Assembly: GCF_000719555.1 (NCBI RefSeq)
Contig: NZ_JOGX01000038.1
Span: 50,208 to 114,207 of the forward strand
DNA from: Streptomyces sp. NRRL F-5727
GTDB taxonomy: Bacteria; Actinomycetota; Actinomycetes; Streptomycetales; Streptomycetaceae
Direction: 5' to 3'
DNA: 64,000 nucleotides
The notes below the pieces were generated by a model. The model worked only from the letters and a program-made list of their open reading frames with translations. It ran no database searches and was not told the origin of the DNA. Shown here piece after piece: positions 1-8,602 of the stretch. The first letter of the stretch is position 1. The number at the start of each line of letters is the position of its first letter. The position numbers and the translations under genes were made by a program.

Positions 1-770
1 CCGTTGGCCTGGTGCGGTACGAAGTGGTCGATGGCGTCGGGCGTGACACCGCAGTCGTGCAGGAAGCCCTTGACCAGCCGCGGCAGGTGGTCGCCGACGA
101 AGTCCCGCACGCCCCGCCCGTCCATCGTGAAGTACTGGAGCTCGGCGTCGAGGACCGTCCGGTCCACGGGCATGCGACTGCCGCCGGCGGGCACCTCGAT
201 GAGCCCCGACAGTTCGCCGAACGAGTGCAGCGCGACGTGCCGGACACGTGCGCCCCGGCCGGCGGACGCCCCCAGGACCACCGCTCCGGCGCCGTCGCCG
301 AAGAGGATCACGGTCCTGCGGTCGGCCCGGTTCAGGATGCGGGAGTACACGTCCGCGCCGATGACCAGCGCGTGGCCGCCGGTGCGGCTGAGGACGCCCT
401 CGGCCGCGGAGAGCGCGAACACCGTGCCGGAGCAGACCGCGTTGACGTCGAACGCCGCCGCGCCGGTCGCGCCGAGCCGCTGCTGGACGTAGGCGGCGGT
501 GGGCGGTTGCGGCCGGTCCGGTGTGGACGTGGCGACCACGATGACGGACAGGTCCGCGGCGCTGAGACCGGCCGACCGCAGCGCGGCCCGCGCCGCGGCG
601 GTGGCCAGGTCCGAGGTGGCCTCGTCGTCGGCGGACCAACGCCGTTCCCGGATCCCGGTCTTGGCGGTGATCCACGCGTCGTCGACCCCCGCCGCCGCGG
701 CGACCTCGTCGTTGGACACGATGCGCTCCGGCACATAGGCACCCGTACCGAGGATCCTGACGTCGGTCAT
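1..770 (-). CDS. nphT7: Acetoacetyl-CoA synthase (KAS III-like, NphT7 type), 3' end beyond window
   Basis: Condenses acetyl-CoA with malonyl-CoA to acetoacetyl-CoA, the irreversible entry step of the actinobacterial mevalonate pathway. The translation from ATG 770 starts MTDVRILGTGAYVPERIVSN and closely resembles NphT7 of Streptomyces sp. CL190 as I remember it. The KAS III active-site region is visible: the Cys of VNAVCSGT lies near residue 113, and FVPHQANG (catalytic His region) lies just before the window edge. About 256 residues are present out of roughly 330 expected, so the C-terminal part with the Asn motif lies outside the window. A GAGGGGAGGG ribosome-binding stretch precedes the ATG. 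It is the last visible gene of the minus-strand mevalonate operon, 111 nt after HMG-CoA synthase. Confusion with FabH is possible by family, but the context settles the role. Confidence 0.93.
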   Translation of the reverse strand, partial: MTDVRILGTGAYVPERIVSNDEVAAAAGVDDAWITAKTGIRERRWSADDEATSDLATAAARAALRSAGLSAADLSVIVVATSTPDRPQPPTAAYVQQRLGATGAAAFDVNAVCSGTVFALSAAEGVLSRTGGHALVIGADVYSRILNRADRRTVILFGDGAGAVVLGASAGRGARVRHVALHSFGELSGLIEVPAGGSRMPVDRTVLDAELQYFTMDGRGVRDFVGDHLPRLVKGFLHDCGVTPDAIDHFVPHQAN

Positions 771-832
771 ACGGCTGCCCTCCCCTCAAGTGGTGTGGAC
801 AACGGTGTGTGAAGAACTGGGTGCGGCCGTGG

Positions 833-859
833 CGGGGGCGGCCGGGCGGGCCGCCCCCG
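833..859 (-). terminator. GC hairpin between HMG-CoA synthase and acetoacetyl-CoA synthase
   Basis: Perfect 11-bp inverted repeat (833-843 with 849-859) and a 5-nt loop, located in the only sizeable gap inside the mevalonate operon. There is no T-run, as is common for actinobacterial terminators. It may attenuate rather than stop transcription into the nphT7-like gene. Confidence 0.5.
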
Positions 860-881
860 TACCCGCGGGACCGGAGGGTGT

Positions 882-2057
882 CTAGCGCGCCTGGTAGATG
901 CGCTTGTGGCCGCTGAGGCCGGCCAGACGGAAGGGACCGGTGGTCTGCCGCGGGGTGAGGTGCTCCCCGCCGTCGGCGGGGAAGGACCGCTCGTGCAGCT
1001 CGCGGTAGCGGGCGTGGTCGACCGGCTCGCGCCGGGCTATCGCCTCCAGGTTCGCCTCGGTCCGCAGGTGGGCGCGGTAGCCGGGGACGACGGTGCCGGC
1101 GAAGAACTCGGCGACGCTGCCGGAGCCGTAGCTGAGGAAGCCGACGGGCTTGTCGGTGAGGTCGTCCGCCTGGTCGAGCAGCGCGGCGAGGGCGAGGTAC
1201 ACCGAGGCGGTGTAGCTGTTGCCGATGGTGGCGTTGTAGGCCACGGTCTGCCCGATGGCCTGCTCGATGACCGCCTTGTCGGTCTCGTGGCCCGCGTGGT
1301 TGAGCAGGTGGTGGTGCGCCTTGTAGGCCATCTTCGTGAACGGCTGGTGGTAGCAGAACGCGGCGAACTCCTCGAGCGCGCGGCCGCCCTGCTCGCCGTA
1401 GTCCTTCCAGCTGCTCGCGACGGCCTGCAGGTACGCCTGGACGGACTCCTGCCCGTCGACCAGGGCCGTGGTGAGGTAGTTCGGCCGCCAGAAGTCCATG
1501 ACGTCGGCGGTGAACAGTCCCGAGGGGTTCTCGATGCGGACCAGGGCAGGGTCGGCGGCGACCAGCATGGCCACGGCGGCGGCGCCCTGGGTCGCCTCGC
1601 CGGGGCTGTCCAGTTCGTACCGGGAGACGTCGCTCGCGATCACGAGGACCTGCTGGTCGGGGTCGCGCCGGACGAGTCCGATGGCGAACTGCAGGGCGGC
1701 CGTGGCCCCGTAGCACGCCTGCTTCAGCTCGACGACGCGGCAGGCCGACGGCAGCCCGAGCAGGGAGTGCACGTACACGCCCGCCGACTTCGCCTGGTCG
1801 ATCGAGGACTCCGTCGCGAAGACCACCGTGCGGATCCGCTCGGAGCCGTGCCGCGCGATGATCGGGGCCGCGGCGGTGGCGCCCAGCGTCACGATGTCCT
1901 CGTCCGCGGCGGGCACGCTCATCGACCGCTGGCCGATGCCGATGTGGTACTTGCCGATCTCGGTGCCGTTGTACGCGGCGAGGTCCTCGTGCGAGAGGAC
2001 GTACTGGGTCGTCGCGAACGACAGATCGTGGATTCCGAAGGAGGAGTTGCTGGACAT
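882..2057 (-). CDS. hmgS: Hydroxymethylglutaryl-CoA synthase
   Basis: Condenses acetoacetyl-CoA with acetyl-CoA to HMG-CoA. The 391-residue product has the thiolase-fold layout of bacterial HMG-CoA synthases. The nucleophilic Cys is seen in ELKQACYGAT (about C115) and the acid/His region in FCYHQPFTKMAYKAH. The length is normal for the family (about 390). The ATG at 2057 lies 2 nt after the HMG-CoA reductase stop, so the two are translationally coupled. The downstream neighbour supplies its substrate acetoacetyl-CoA. The gene sits in the order IPP isomerase, HMG-CoA reductase, HMG-CoA synthase, as in the Streptomyces CL190 mevalonate cluster. Confidence 0.97.
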   Translation of the reverse strand: MSSNSSFGIHDLSFATTQYVLSHEDLAAYNGTEIGKYHIGIGQRSMSVPAADEDIVTLGATAAAPIIARHGSERIRTVVFATESSIDQAKSAGVYVHSLLGLPSACRVVELKQACYGATAALQFAIGLVRRDPDQQVLVIASDVSRYELDSPGEATQGAAAVAMLVAADPALVRIENPSGLFTADVMDFWRPNYLTTALVDGQESVQAYLQAVASSWKDYGEQGGRALEEFAAFCYHQPFTKMAYKAHHHLLNHAGHETDKAVIEQAIGQTVAYNATIGNSYTASVYLALAALLDQADDLTDKPVGFLSYGSGSVAEFFAGTVVPGYRAHLRTEANLEAIARREPVDHARYRELHERSFPADGGEHLTPRQTTGPFRLAGLSGHKRIYQAR

Positions 2058-2059
2058 GT

Positions 2060-3121
2060 TCAGACACCGACCTTTGCTGTCGTGTTGTCGCGCTCCAGGG
2101 CCACGTGCGCGCGCATGAGTTCGCCGGGGTTGGTCTGCGCCGCGAGCAGGGAGAGCTCGCCGCAGAGGACGGTCGCCGCCGCGAAGACGGCGAGCCGGCG
2201 CGCGTTCTCGCCGGGTGCGCGGTCCTCACGGCAGCCGAGGCGGTTCAGGTTCGTCTCCACGAACTCCAGGCCCTTGCCGTTGCCCACGGTGCCGACGATC
2301 AGGTTGGGCAGGTTGCAGGAGAAGTAGAGGTCGCCGTCGCGGTCCTCGGCCAGGGTGACGCCCTGGGAGCCCTCGACGATGTTGGCCGCGTCCTGGCCGG
2401 TGGCCAGGTAGAACCCGAGCAGCATGTTGGCGTAGTGGGCGTTGGCCGAGCGGATGCCGCCGGCCAGCAGGGTGCCGAGCAGGTTCTTGCGGATGTTCAG
2501 TTCGACGATCTTGGCGGCGGTGGTGTGCAGGACGCCTTCCACCACGTCCCGCGGCACGAGCAGCTCCGTGACCACGTTCTTCCCGCGGCCGAGGATGCCG
2601 TTGATCGCGGTCGCCTTCTTGTCCGTGCAGTAGTTCCCGGAGATCGATCCGTAGGAGATTCCCGGCACGGTCTGCAGCAGGTGCGTCAGCAGGGCGTCGG
2701 AGGCGAGGGTGGCCATGTTGTGGCCGGAGGCGTCGCCGGTGCTGAACTCGAACCGGATGAACAGCAGGTTGCCCGCGATCTCGTGCCGGACCTGGAGCAG
2801 CTCGGCGAACCGGCTGCAGGTGCGGACCACGGCGCGCAGTTCCTCGATCCGCGCCTCGATGGTGCGGGCGGCCATGTACGCGGTCTGGGCGTCGGTCGCC
2901 TCGACGAGCACCGAGCGGGTCATGCGCTCGTCGACGAGGGTGGCGACGATGCCCTGCTCGGTGAGCATGGACACCTTCGCGCCGCGGCCCACCGAGGGCC
3001 ACAGCGGCGTCTCGTAGGTGGCGAGGGGGACATGGGTCTCGGTGGTGGCGACGTTCCCCGAGATGCGGAGGGGGCCGACCCACTTCATGGGAACCCTGGC
3101 AACGGCGTGCGTTTCGGTCAT
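2060..3121 (-). CDS. hmgR: Hydroxymethylglutaryl-CoA reductase
   Basis: Reduces HMG-CoA to mevalonate with NADPH in the cytoplasm. The 353-residue product equals the length of the soluble, membrane-anchor-free Streptomyces enzymes. Recognisable blocks are PLATYETPLWPSVGRGAKV near the N terminus, the NADPH-binding-type TGDASGHNMA segment, the catalytic Lys region CTDKKATAINGILGRGKNV, and the GSQGVTLAEDRDGDLYFSC block. The open frame extends far upstream, but ATG 3121 (MTETHAVARVPMKWVG) is chosen because it overlaps the isomerase stop (ATGA) and gives the family length. It is flanked by IPP isomerase and HMG-CoA synthase in one operon. Confidence 0.96.
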   Translation of the reverse strand: MTETHAVARVPMKWVGPLRISGNVATTETHVPLATYETPLWPSVGRGAKVSMLTEQGIVATLVDERMTRSVLVEATDAQTAYMAARTIEARIEELRAVVRTCSRFAELLQVRHEIAGNLLFIRFEFSTGDASGHNMATLASDALLTHLLQTVPGISYGSISGNYCTDKKATAINGILGRGKNVVTELLVPRDVVEGVLHTTAAKIVELNIRKNLLGTLLAGGIRSANAHYANMLLGFYLATGQDAANIVEGSQGVTLAEDRDGDLYFSCNLPNLIVGTVGNGKGLEFVETNLNRLGCREDRAPGENARRLAVFAAATVLCGELSLLAAQTNPGELMRAHVALERDNTTAKVGV

Positions 3122-4209
3122 CGTGCTCTTCCCGTCGAATCGTGGAGGGCGTCGGCCGAGCGGGAACGCCGGGCGAGGCGCCCCGTGTCGATGTCCCGGT
3201 CGGCGCAGAAGGAACGGAGGGTGCCGTGGATCAGCAGGTCCTTGCTGGCCAGGTCGGCGGGGGTGCGCGCGCCGAGCATGGTCTGCAGGGCCGCGAGCTG
3301 GTCGAGCCAGTTCGTGATCTGGGCGATCAGCGACTCGACACCGCCGTCGAGCAGGGTGCGCAGGAACACCCCGGAGGCCCCGACGCCGGAGGCGCCCAGG
3401 GCCAGGGCGCGGGCGACGTCCAGGGGATGGCGGACGCCGCCGGAGGCGAGCACGGGGAGACCGGCGCCCTGCGCGTCCAGGAGGCAGGCCGCGGTGGACT
3501 GGCCCCAGTCGTGCAGGAAGGCGTAGTCGCCCAGCGGGCGCCGGCCGTTCTCGATGCGGGCGAAGTCGGTGCCGCCCCGGCCGCCGAGGTCCGCCACGCG
3601 GACCCCCAGCTGCCGCAGCGTCAGGACGGTCTCGCGGCTGAGGCCGTTGCCGACCTCCTTGACGATCACGGGCAGGTCGACGGCGGCCGTGATCTTCTCG
3701 ATCTGCGAGACCCAGGAGCCGAAGGACCGGTCGCCCTCCGGCATCGCCGTCTCCTGCGCCGTGTTGACGTGGATCTGCAGGGCGTCGGCCTCCAGCAGGT
3801 CGATGGCCCGCTGGGTGTCGGCGACGGATGCCGTCGCGTTCACGTTGGCCATGACGAACCCGTGGGGGTTCTCCCGGCGCAGGACACGGAAGGTGTCGGC
3901 GCACGTGGGGTCCTTGAGGTAGGCGTGCACGGAGCCCGAGGCGATGGGTACCCCGGTCTCGCGGGCGGCCGTCGCCAGGCCCCGGTTGATCTCGCCGGTC
4001 TTGGCGGTGCCGCCGGTCATCGCGTTGATGTAGAGCGGCACCTGCCAGGAGATCCCGGCGAAGGTCGTGCCCAGGGACACCTGCGGCCGGTCGATGCCGG
4101 CCAGGGCGTGGTGGACGAAGGACACCTCGTCGAACTGGTTGATCCCGCTACGGCCGTCCTGCTGCTCGATGGCGAGCCGGACGTGGTCGTCCTTGCGCTG
4201 TGCGCTCAT
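3118..4209 (-). CDS. fni: Type 2 isopentenyl-diphosphate isomerase (FMN-dependent)
   Basis: Interconverts IPP and DMAPP using reduced FMN and Mg2+. The product from ATG 4209 is 363 residues, the size of the CL190 enzyme. Motifs seen are RKDDHVRLA at the N terminus, the substrate/FMN loops ASGSVHAYLKDP and MANVNATASV, KEVGNGLSRET, the phosphate-binding DLGGRGGTDFARIEN, and ASGGVRHPLDVARALALGA. Its start overlaps the phosphomevalonate kinase stop by four bases and its stop overlaps the HMG-CoA reductase start, both ATGA. Type 2 enzymes are typical of gram-positive bacteria with a mevalonate pathway. Confidence 0.97.
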   Translation of the reverse strand: MSAQRKDDHVRLAIEQQDGRSGINQFDEVSFVHHALAGIDRPQVSLGTTFAGISWQVPLYINAMTGGTAKTGEINRGLATAARETGVPIASGSVHAYLKDPTCADTFRVLRRENPHGFVMANVNATASVADTQRAIDLLEADALQIHVNTAQETAMPEGDRSFGSWVSQIEKITAAVDLPVIVKEVGNGLSRETVLTLRQLGVRVADLGGRGGTDFARIENGRRPLGDYAFLHDWGQSTAACLLDAQGAGLPVLASGGVRHPLDVARALALGASGVGASGVFLRTLLDGGVESLIAQITNWLDQLAALQTMLGARTPADLASKDLLIHGTLRSFCADRDIDTGRLARRSRSADALHDSTGRAR

Positions 4210-5309
4210 TCCTCGATCCCTTCGGGGGCGGGCCGGAGGGGCAGGGGCAGTACCCCGGCCGCGGCCCACCGTTGCCGTACCTGCGAGATGTCGTGCGTGG
4301 CCCCGGCGTCGAGCAGGGCTATGCCGCAGTCGCCGCCGCCCGCGCCGGACGGTTTGGCGGCGCCGCCGACCGCTTCGGCGGCCGCGCACAGCGCCGTCAG
4401 CTCGGGCGTGAAGATGCCGAGCCCGACCTCGTCGTCGAGACGGGCCAGCTCCTGCCGGGCGCGGAGGATCTGGCGCAGCAGGCCCGGGTCGTCGCCGGCG
4501 TCGAGGGCGGCGATCGCACCGCGTACGAGATCGGTGGAGGTCTCCACGAACGCGCGGTGCGAGGCGGTGCCGCGCCAGGTCCGGCGGTGCAGACCGGACA
4601 CGAGCGAGGTGGTCGAGGCCGGGTTGCCGGTCCAGCCGACTTCGAGGGCGAGGCCGCGCGGGGCCGGAAGCCGTCGGACCGAGAGGCCCGGCCAGGGCGT
4701 GCGCAGCGCTTCCCCGACGCCGTGACGGCGGGCGAGGTCGAGCACGAACGCCCGGTCGGGCGACTGGTACGCGATCCAGCCGCCCCAGGTGCTGGCGGCG
4801 AGGTCGCCGCCGGAGCCCTTGGGGTCGATCCCGGCCGAGGAGATCACGGCCAGGCGGTACCGGGCGTCGAGCGAGAGGTCCAGTCCGCACAGGGACGTGA
4901 GGGCGTCGATCGTCGCCACGGTCACGGCACCGCTCGACCCCAGGCCGTACTTGCGGCCGTTGTCGTGCAGCCCGCTGCTGATCGTCAGGGTCAGCCCGGG
5001 CAGCGGCAGGCCGCGTTCGTCCAGCAGCCGTCGTACGGTCTCGACCGCTGACACCACGTGCCCCAGCGCGCCGGGCCCGTCGGTCTCCGCGTACCGGAGC
5101 CGGCCGTCGATCCAGCGCCAGGTCTCCGCCCGGGGGACGAGATCGGAGTGGATGACGACGTCGGCCGCGTCGGAGGCGGTCGCCGTGACGGTGATCTCCC
5201 GGTCCACGGCCACCAGGACGGCCGGGGTGCCGGGCTCCACCACCGCGTACTCGCCCGCGACGAACAGCTTGCCGGGCGCGCTGCGGACGACCGTCGGCCC
5301 GGAGGTCAT
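4206..5309 (-). CDS. Phosphomevalonate kinase
   Basis: A GHMP-family kinase that converts 5-phosphomevalonate to 5-diphosphomevalonate with ATP. The 367-residue sequence has the three GHMP blocks: N-terminal PGKLFVAGEYAVVEPG, the ATP-binding YGLGSSGAVTVATI in the middle, and the C-terminal SGAGGGDCGIALLDAG. It is distinguished from mevalonate kinase and the decarboxylase by position and by SFWG-free N-terminal and GDCG C-terminal motifs. It overlaps the diphosphomevalonate decarboxylase stop and the isomerase start by ATGA, so it is tightly coupled in the operon. Confidence 0.95.
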   Translation of the reverse strand: MTSGPTVVRSAPGKLFVAGEYAVVEPGTPAVLVAVDREITVTATASDAADVVIHSDLVPRAETWRWIDGRLRYAETDGPGALGHVVSAVETVRRLLDERGLPLPGLTLTISSGLHDNGRKYGLGSSGAVTVATIDALTSLCGLDLSLDARYRLAVISSAGIDPKGSGGDLAASTWGGWIAYQSPDRAFVLDLARRHGVGEALRTPWPGLSVRRLPAPRGLALEVGWTGNPASTTSLVSGLHRRTWRGTASHRAFVETSTDLVRGAIAALDAGDDPGLLRQILRARQELARLDDEVGLGIFTPELTALCAAAEAVGGAAKPSGAGGGDCGIALLDAGATHDISQVRQRWAAAGVLPLPLRPAPEGIEE

Positions 5310-6358
5310 CGTCCGCTCTCGTCCACCAGGCGGGCGCCCTGCCCCGGCCCGGCGATGTGCACGCTGCCGCCCGCGGCGGCGTCGCGGACGGCCTCGGCGA
5401 CCCGTTCCGCGTCCGTACGACGGCAGAGGACCTTGACGTTCGGTCCGGCGTCCATGGTCGCGTAGGCCGCGATGCCGTCCCGCCGCAGCCGCAGCACGCT
5501 GTCGAGGACGGTGAGCGTGGCGGGCGAGAGGTAGCGCACGGCGGGGCGCGCGCCCAGCATGGTCGCGTGCATGCCGAGGGCGTTGCGCTCGGCGATCTCC
5601 CCCACCGCGTCGAGGTCGGCGCGCAGGAGCGCCGCCCTCATCTCGGTCAGGTCGTCCCGGCTGGACGCGGCCCAGGGCTCGAACAGGGGCGAGGTCTCGA
5701 CGGTGCGGCGCATGGCCGCACGGCTGGACACCTCCTTGGGGCCGGCGTTGACCACCGCGATGACGAGCGCGGGGTCGAGGTCGCCGGCCACGACCGGCTC
5801 GGCGTAGGAGCTGTGGTCGGCCTCCTCGGCGGGCGCCGTGGGGGTGCCGGCGTGCCAGACGGCGAAGCCGCCGAAGATCGACCGCGAGGCCGAGCCGGAG
5901 CCGCGGCGGGCCAGGCGGGAGAGACCGGTCTCGTCGAGGCCGAGTCGGTACGCGCCGGCGGCGGCGACGGCGAGCGCGGCGAACCCGCCGGCGGAGGACG
6001 CCAGGCCGGCCCCGGTGGGGACGGTGTTGCGGGTGTCGACGACGGCCCGGTGCGTGAGCCTGCTCCGCCGCCGCACCAGGTCGAGGAAGGCGGTGATGCG
6101 CCGCCGCTCCTCGCCCGTCGCGGGTGCGCCGTTGAAGGTCACCACGTCGTCCGCGGCCTCGGCGTCGAGCCGGACGCTGGTGGTGGTGGGGAAGATGTCC
6201 AGGGTCATCGACAGGCTGCTGGTCCAGGGGAGGTGGAGGCGCTCGTCGCGCTTCCCCCAGTACTTGATCAGCGCGATGTTCGGGTGCGCGACGGCGGTGA
6301 CCCCGGTCGCGGCCGGCCGTTCCCGCGTGCGGAGCGCGGTGGTCTGGTGCTCAGGCAT
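5306..6358 (-). CDS. mvaD: Diphosphomevalonate decarboxylase
   Basis: Performs ATP-dependent phosphorylation and decarboxylation of mevalonate diphosphate to IPP. The 350-residue product carries the family signature NIALIKYWGKRDERLHLPWT, the SSLSMTLD substrate block, the GHMP ATP loop GAGLASSAGGFAALAV and the C-terminal MDAGPNVKVLC. The start at ATG 6358 lies inside the end of the mevalonate kinase gene (8-nt overlap). The stop overlaps the phosphomevalonate kinase ATG. Length and motifs are complete, so it looks functional. Confidence 0.96.
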   Translation of the reverse strand: MPEHQTTALRTRERPAATGVTAVAHPNIALIKYWGKRDERLHLPWTSSLSMTLDIFPTTTSVRLDAEAADDVVTFNGAPATGEERRRITAFLDLVRRRSRLTHRAVVDTRNTVPTGAGLASSAGGFAALAVAAAGAYRLGLDETGLSRLARRGSGSASRSIFGGFAVWHAGTPTAPAEEADHSSYAEPVVAGDLDPALVIAVVNAGPKEVSSRAAMRRTVETSPLFEPWAASSRDDLTEMRAALLRADLDAVGEIAERNALGMHATMLGARPAVRYLSPATLTVLDSVLRLRRDGIAAYATMDAGPNVKVLCRRTDAERVAEAVRDAAAGGSVHIAGPGQGARLVDESGR

Positions 6359-7379
6359 GAGTGACGAGCCTCCTCAGGGGGACGATCCACGTCTGCGCGG
6401 CCCCTGCTTCGTGCAGCCGCTGGGTGACCTCTCGCGCCCGCTCGGGCTGGGTCAGGGCGAGGACGCAGCCGCCCAGGCCGCCGCCGGTGATCTTGGCGCC
6501 GAGGCCGCCGGCGGCGAGCGCGGCACCGACCATCGCCTCGATCCGGTCGGTGCTCAGCCCGGCCTCGCGGAGCACTCCGTGGTACTCCGTCATCAGGGAG
6601 CCGAGCTGCTCCGGCTCGCCGGCGGCGAGGGCGGCCACGGCGTCGTGGGTCAGTCCGGACGCCCGGCGTACGAACCTCTCCTGCGTCCCGGCGTGGAGCC
6701 GGAAACTCTCCCGCAGCCTGCCGACCGCCTCCTTGGTGCTGCCGACGATGCCGCTGTCCGCGACGACGAAGAGCGCGTCGCAGCCGACGGCCGGCGTGCG
6801 GGCCTCGCCCGCCTGGAACAGCAGTGGGGCGCTCGCGCCGACGGTGACGGCGTCGACGCCGCTGGCCTTGCCGTGCATCACGTTCTCGGCGGTCTGCACC
6901 AGGTCGAACGCCGTCCGCTCCGAGATCTCGCGGCCGCAGAGGTCGGCCAGGGCGAGCACGACGGCGCGGGCGCAGGCCGCGCTGGAGCCGAGTCCCCTGC
7001 CGAGCGGGATGGAACCGTCGATGATCACGTCGAGGTGCCGGGCGTCGTCGATGCCCATGGACGCCCGGAAATCGGTGGCCAGCCGGCGCAGCCCCTCGGA
7101 TGCCTGCGTCTCCACCTGCTTCCAGGCGGATCCGGTCATCGTGAAGGACACCCCGGCCGGCTCCCCACGGGTGGAGAAGCCGGCGCTGGCGGTGATCGAC
7201 AGCTGCGGAACGGGCAGGGCGAGCGCCGGGGCTCCGTAGACGACCGCGTGCTCCCCCAGCAGGATGAGCTTGGCGTGGGCGCGGCCGGTGCCGACCGAGC
7301 GAGCGGGGCGGCCTCCCGCCGGCCCCGCCGTCGGGGCCGGCGGAGTCGGCGTCAGCAGCTCCCCTTGTCGAGAATTCAT
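6351..7379 (-). CDS. Mevalonate kinase
   Basis: Phosphorylates mevalonate at C5. The 342-residue product from ATG 7379 (MNSRQGELL) aligns by eye with the start of the CL190 enzyme. The GHMP blocks are all seen: GRAHAKLILLGEHAVVYGAP, the ATP loop PLGRGLGSSAACARAVVLAL, and AKITGGGLGGCVLAL near the C terminus. A much longer open frame runs upstream through the GGPP synthase gene, but it has no supporting homology. The 65-nt gap to the GGPP synthase gene is the first break in an otherwise overlapping operon. Feedback by prenyl diphosphates is known for this family in other organisms, but nothing in the sequence shows it here. Confidence 0.96.
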   Translation of the reverse strand: MNSRQGELLTPTPPAPTAGPAGGRPARSVGTGRAHAKLILLGEHAVVYGAPALALPVPQLSITASAGFSTRGEPAGVSFTMTGSAWKQVETQASEGLRRLATDFRASMGIDDARHLDVIIDGSIPLGRGLGSSAACARAVVLALADLCGREISERTAFDLVQTAENVMHGKASGVDAVTVGASAPLLFQAGEARTPAVGCDALFVVADSGIVGSTKEAVGRLRESFRLHAGTQERFVRRASGLTHDAVAALAAGEPEQLGSLMTEYHGVLREAGLSTDRIEAMVGAALAAGGLGAKITGGGLGGCVLALTQPERAREVTQRLHEAGAAQTWIVPLRRLVTHA

Positions 7380-7444
7380 TGAGATCGCGTCATCCAGACT
7401 TCTAGGAAGGAATGAGACGGTGGTGACCCGCGCCGACGTGGTGC

Positions 7445-8527
7445 TCAGGTGCTCCTGAGCGTGGTGGTGGTGATGAAGGTGTCGAGGGTCTTCCTGACCT
7501 CTTCCGGGAACGGGGCCTCGTCCAGGACCCGCCGGGCGCGCTGCACCCGGTCGGTGATCATCTGCTCCACCTTGTCGGCGGCGCCGGTGGCCTGGAGGAT
7601 CCCGCGGACCGTCTCGGCACCCGCCTCGTCCAGGTCCGGGTCGCCGACCAGGGACCTCAGCACCCGCGCCTGCTCGGCGTCGGCGGCGTGGAGGGCGTGG
7701 GCCATCAGGGCCGTCGCCTTGCCCTCCCGCAGGTCGTCCAGGGTCGACTTGCCGGTCTTGGACGAGTCGCCGAAGACGCCGAGCAGGTCGTCGCGGAGCT
7801 GGAACGCCTCCCCGATCGGAAGCGCGTAGGCGCTGCAGACGTCCAGCAGGGACTGGTCCGCGCCGGCGAGGGCCGCGCCGATGTGCAGCGGCCGCTCGAC
7901 GGTGTACTTGGCCGTCTTGTAGCGGATCACCGCCAGCGACCGCTCGACGTCCGCGTTCGGCTTCCCGGTGGCCAGCAGGTCCCGGTACTGGCCGATCATC
8001 ACCTCGGTGCGCATGGCGTCCAGCAGCGGCCGGACGGCGACGAGCTGCCGCTGGTCGAGGCCGCTGGAGTACAGCAGCTCGTCCGACCAGACCATGACCA
8101 GGTCGCCGAGCAGGATCGCGCTGTTGACGCCGAACCGCTCGGCACTGGCCTCGTCCGCACCCGACTCCAGCGCGCGGTGGAGGGTCGGCCGGCCGCGCCG
8201 CGTGTCGGAGCCGTCCATCACGTCGTCGTGGATGAGGGTGAAGGCGTGGAAGAGTTCGAGCGAGGCGGCCGCGCCGATGACCGGGTCGGTGTCGCCGTGC
8301 CCGCGCGCCGCGTGCCAGCCCACCATGCACAGGAGGGGCCGGATGCGCTTGCCGCCGGCGTTCAGGAAGCCACGCAGGTGCTCGATGAGCGAGACCAGGT
8401 GGACGTCCGCGTCCTTGAGGCACTTGGCGTCGAGGAAGGCGTTCAGCCGCTCGTCGATCAGGCCGCGCAGATGAACGGAGTCCAGGGCATCGGCTCCCAG
8501 CTCGCTCAGGCTGGTGGTGGGGCTCAT
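7445..8527 (-). CDS. Geranylgeranyl diphosphate synthase (trans-polyprenyl synthase)
   Basis: Builds the C20 allylic diphosphate for the two downstream-acting cyclases. The 360-residue protein has the GGKRIRPLLC block, the first aspartate-rich motif DDVMD (residues 101-105) within ELFHAFTLIHDDVMD, and the second, RDDLLGVFGD. The spacing of five residues in the first motif with aromatic residues just upstream (FHAF) is compatible with a C20 product length, though chain length cannot be fixed by eye. The neighbours (class I and class II diterpene cyclases upstream, mevalonate kinase downstream) strongly support GGPP. A 75-nt gap separates it from the class I synthase. Confidence 0.92.
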   Translation of the reverse strand: MSPTTSLSELGADALDSVHLRGLIDERLNAFLDAKCLKDADVHLVSLIEHLRGFLNAGGKRIRPLLCMVGWHAARGHGDTDPVIGAAASLELFHAFTLIHDDVMDGSDTRRGRPTLHRALESGADEASAERFGVNSAILLGDLVMVWSDELLYSSGLDQRQLVAVRPLLDAMRTEVMIGQYRDLLATGKPNADVERSLAVIRYKTAKYTVERPLHIGAALAGADQSLLDVCSAYALPIGEAFQLRDDLLGVFGDSSKTGKSTLDDLREGKATALMAHALHAADAEQARVLRSLVGDPDLDEAGAETVRGILQATGAADKVEQMITDRVQRARRVLDEAPFPEEVRKTLDTFITTTTLRST

Positions 8528-8602
8528 GTGTCGTTGCTCCTGTTCGTCAAGACCGTGTGGGCCGCGTCAGTGAGGGTGTGACACGGGAGGGAGACCGTGG
8601 GT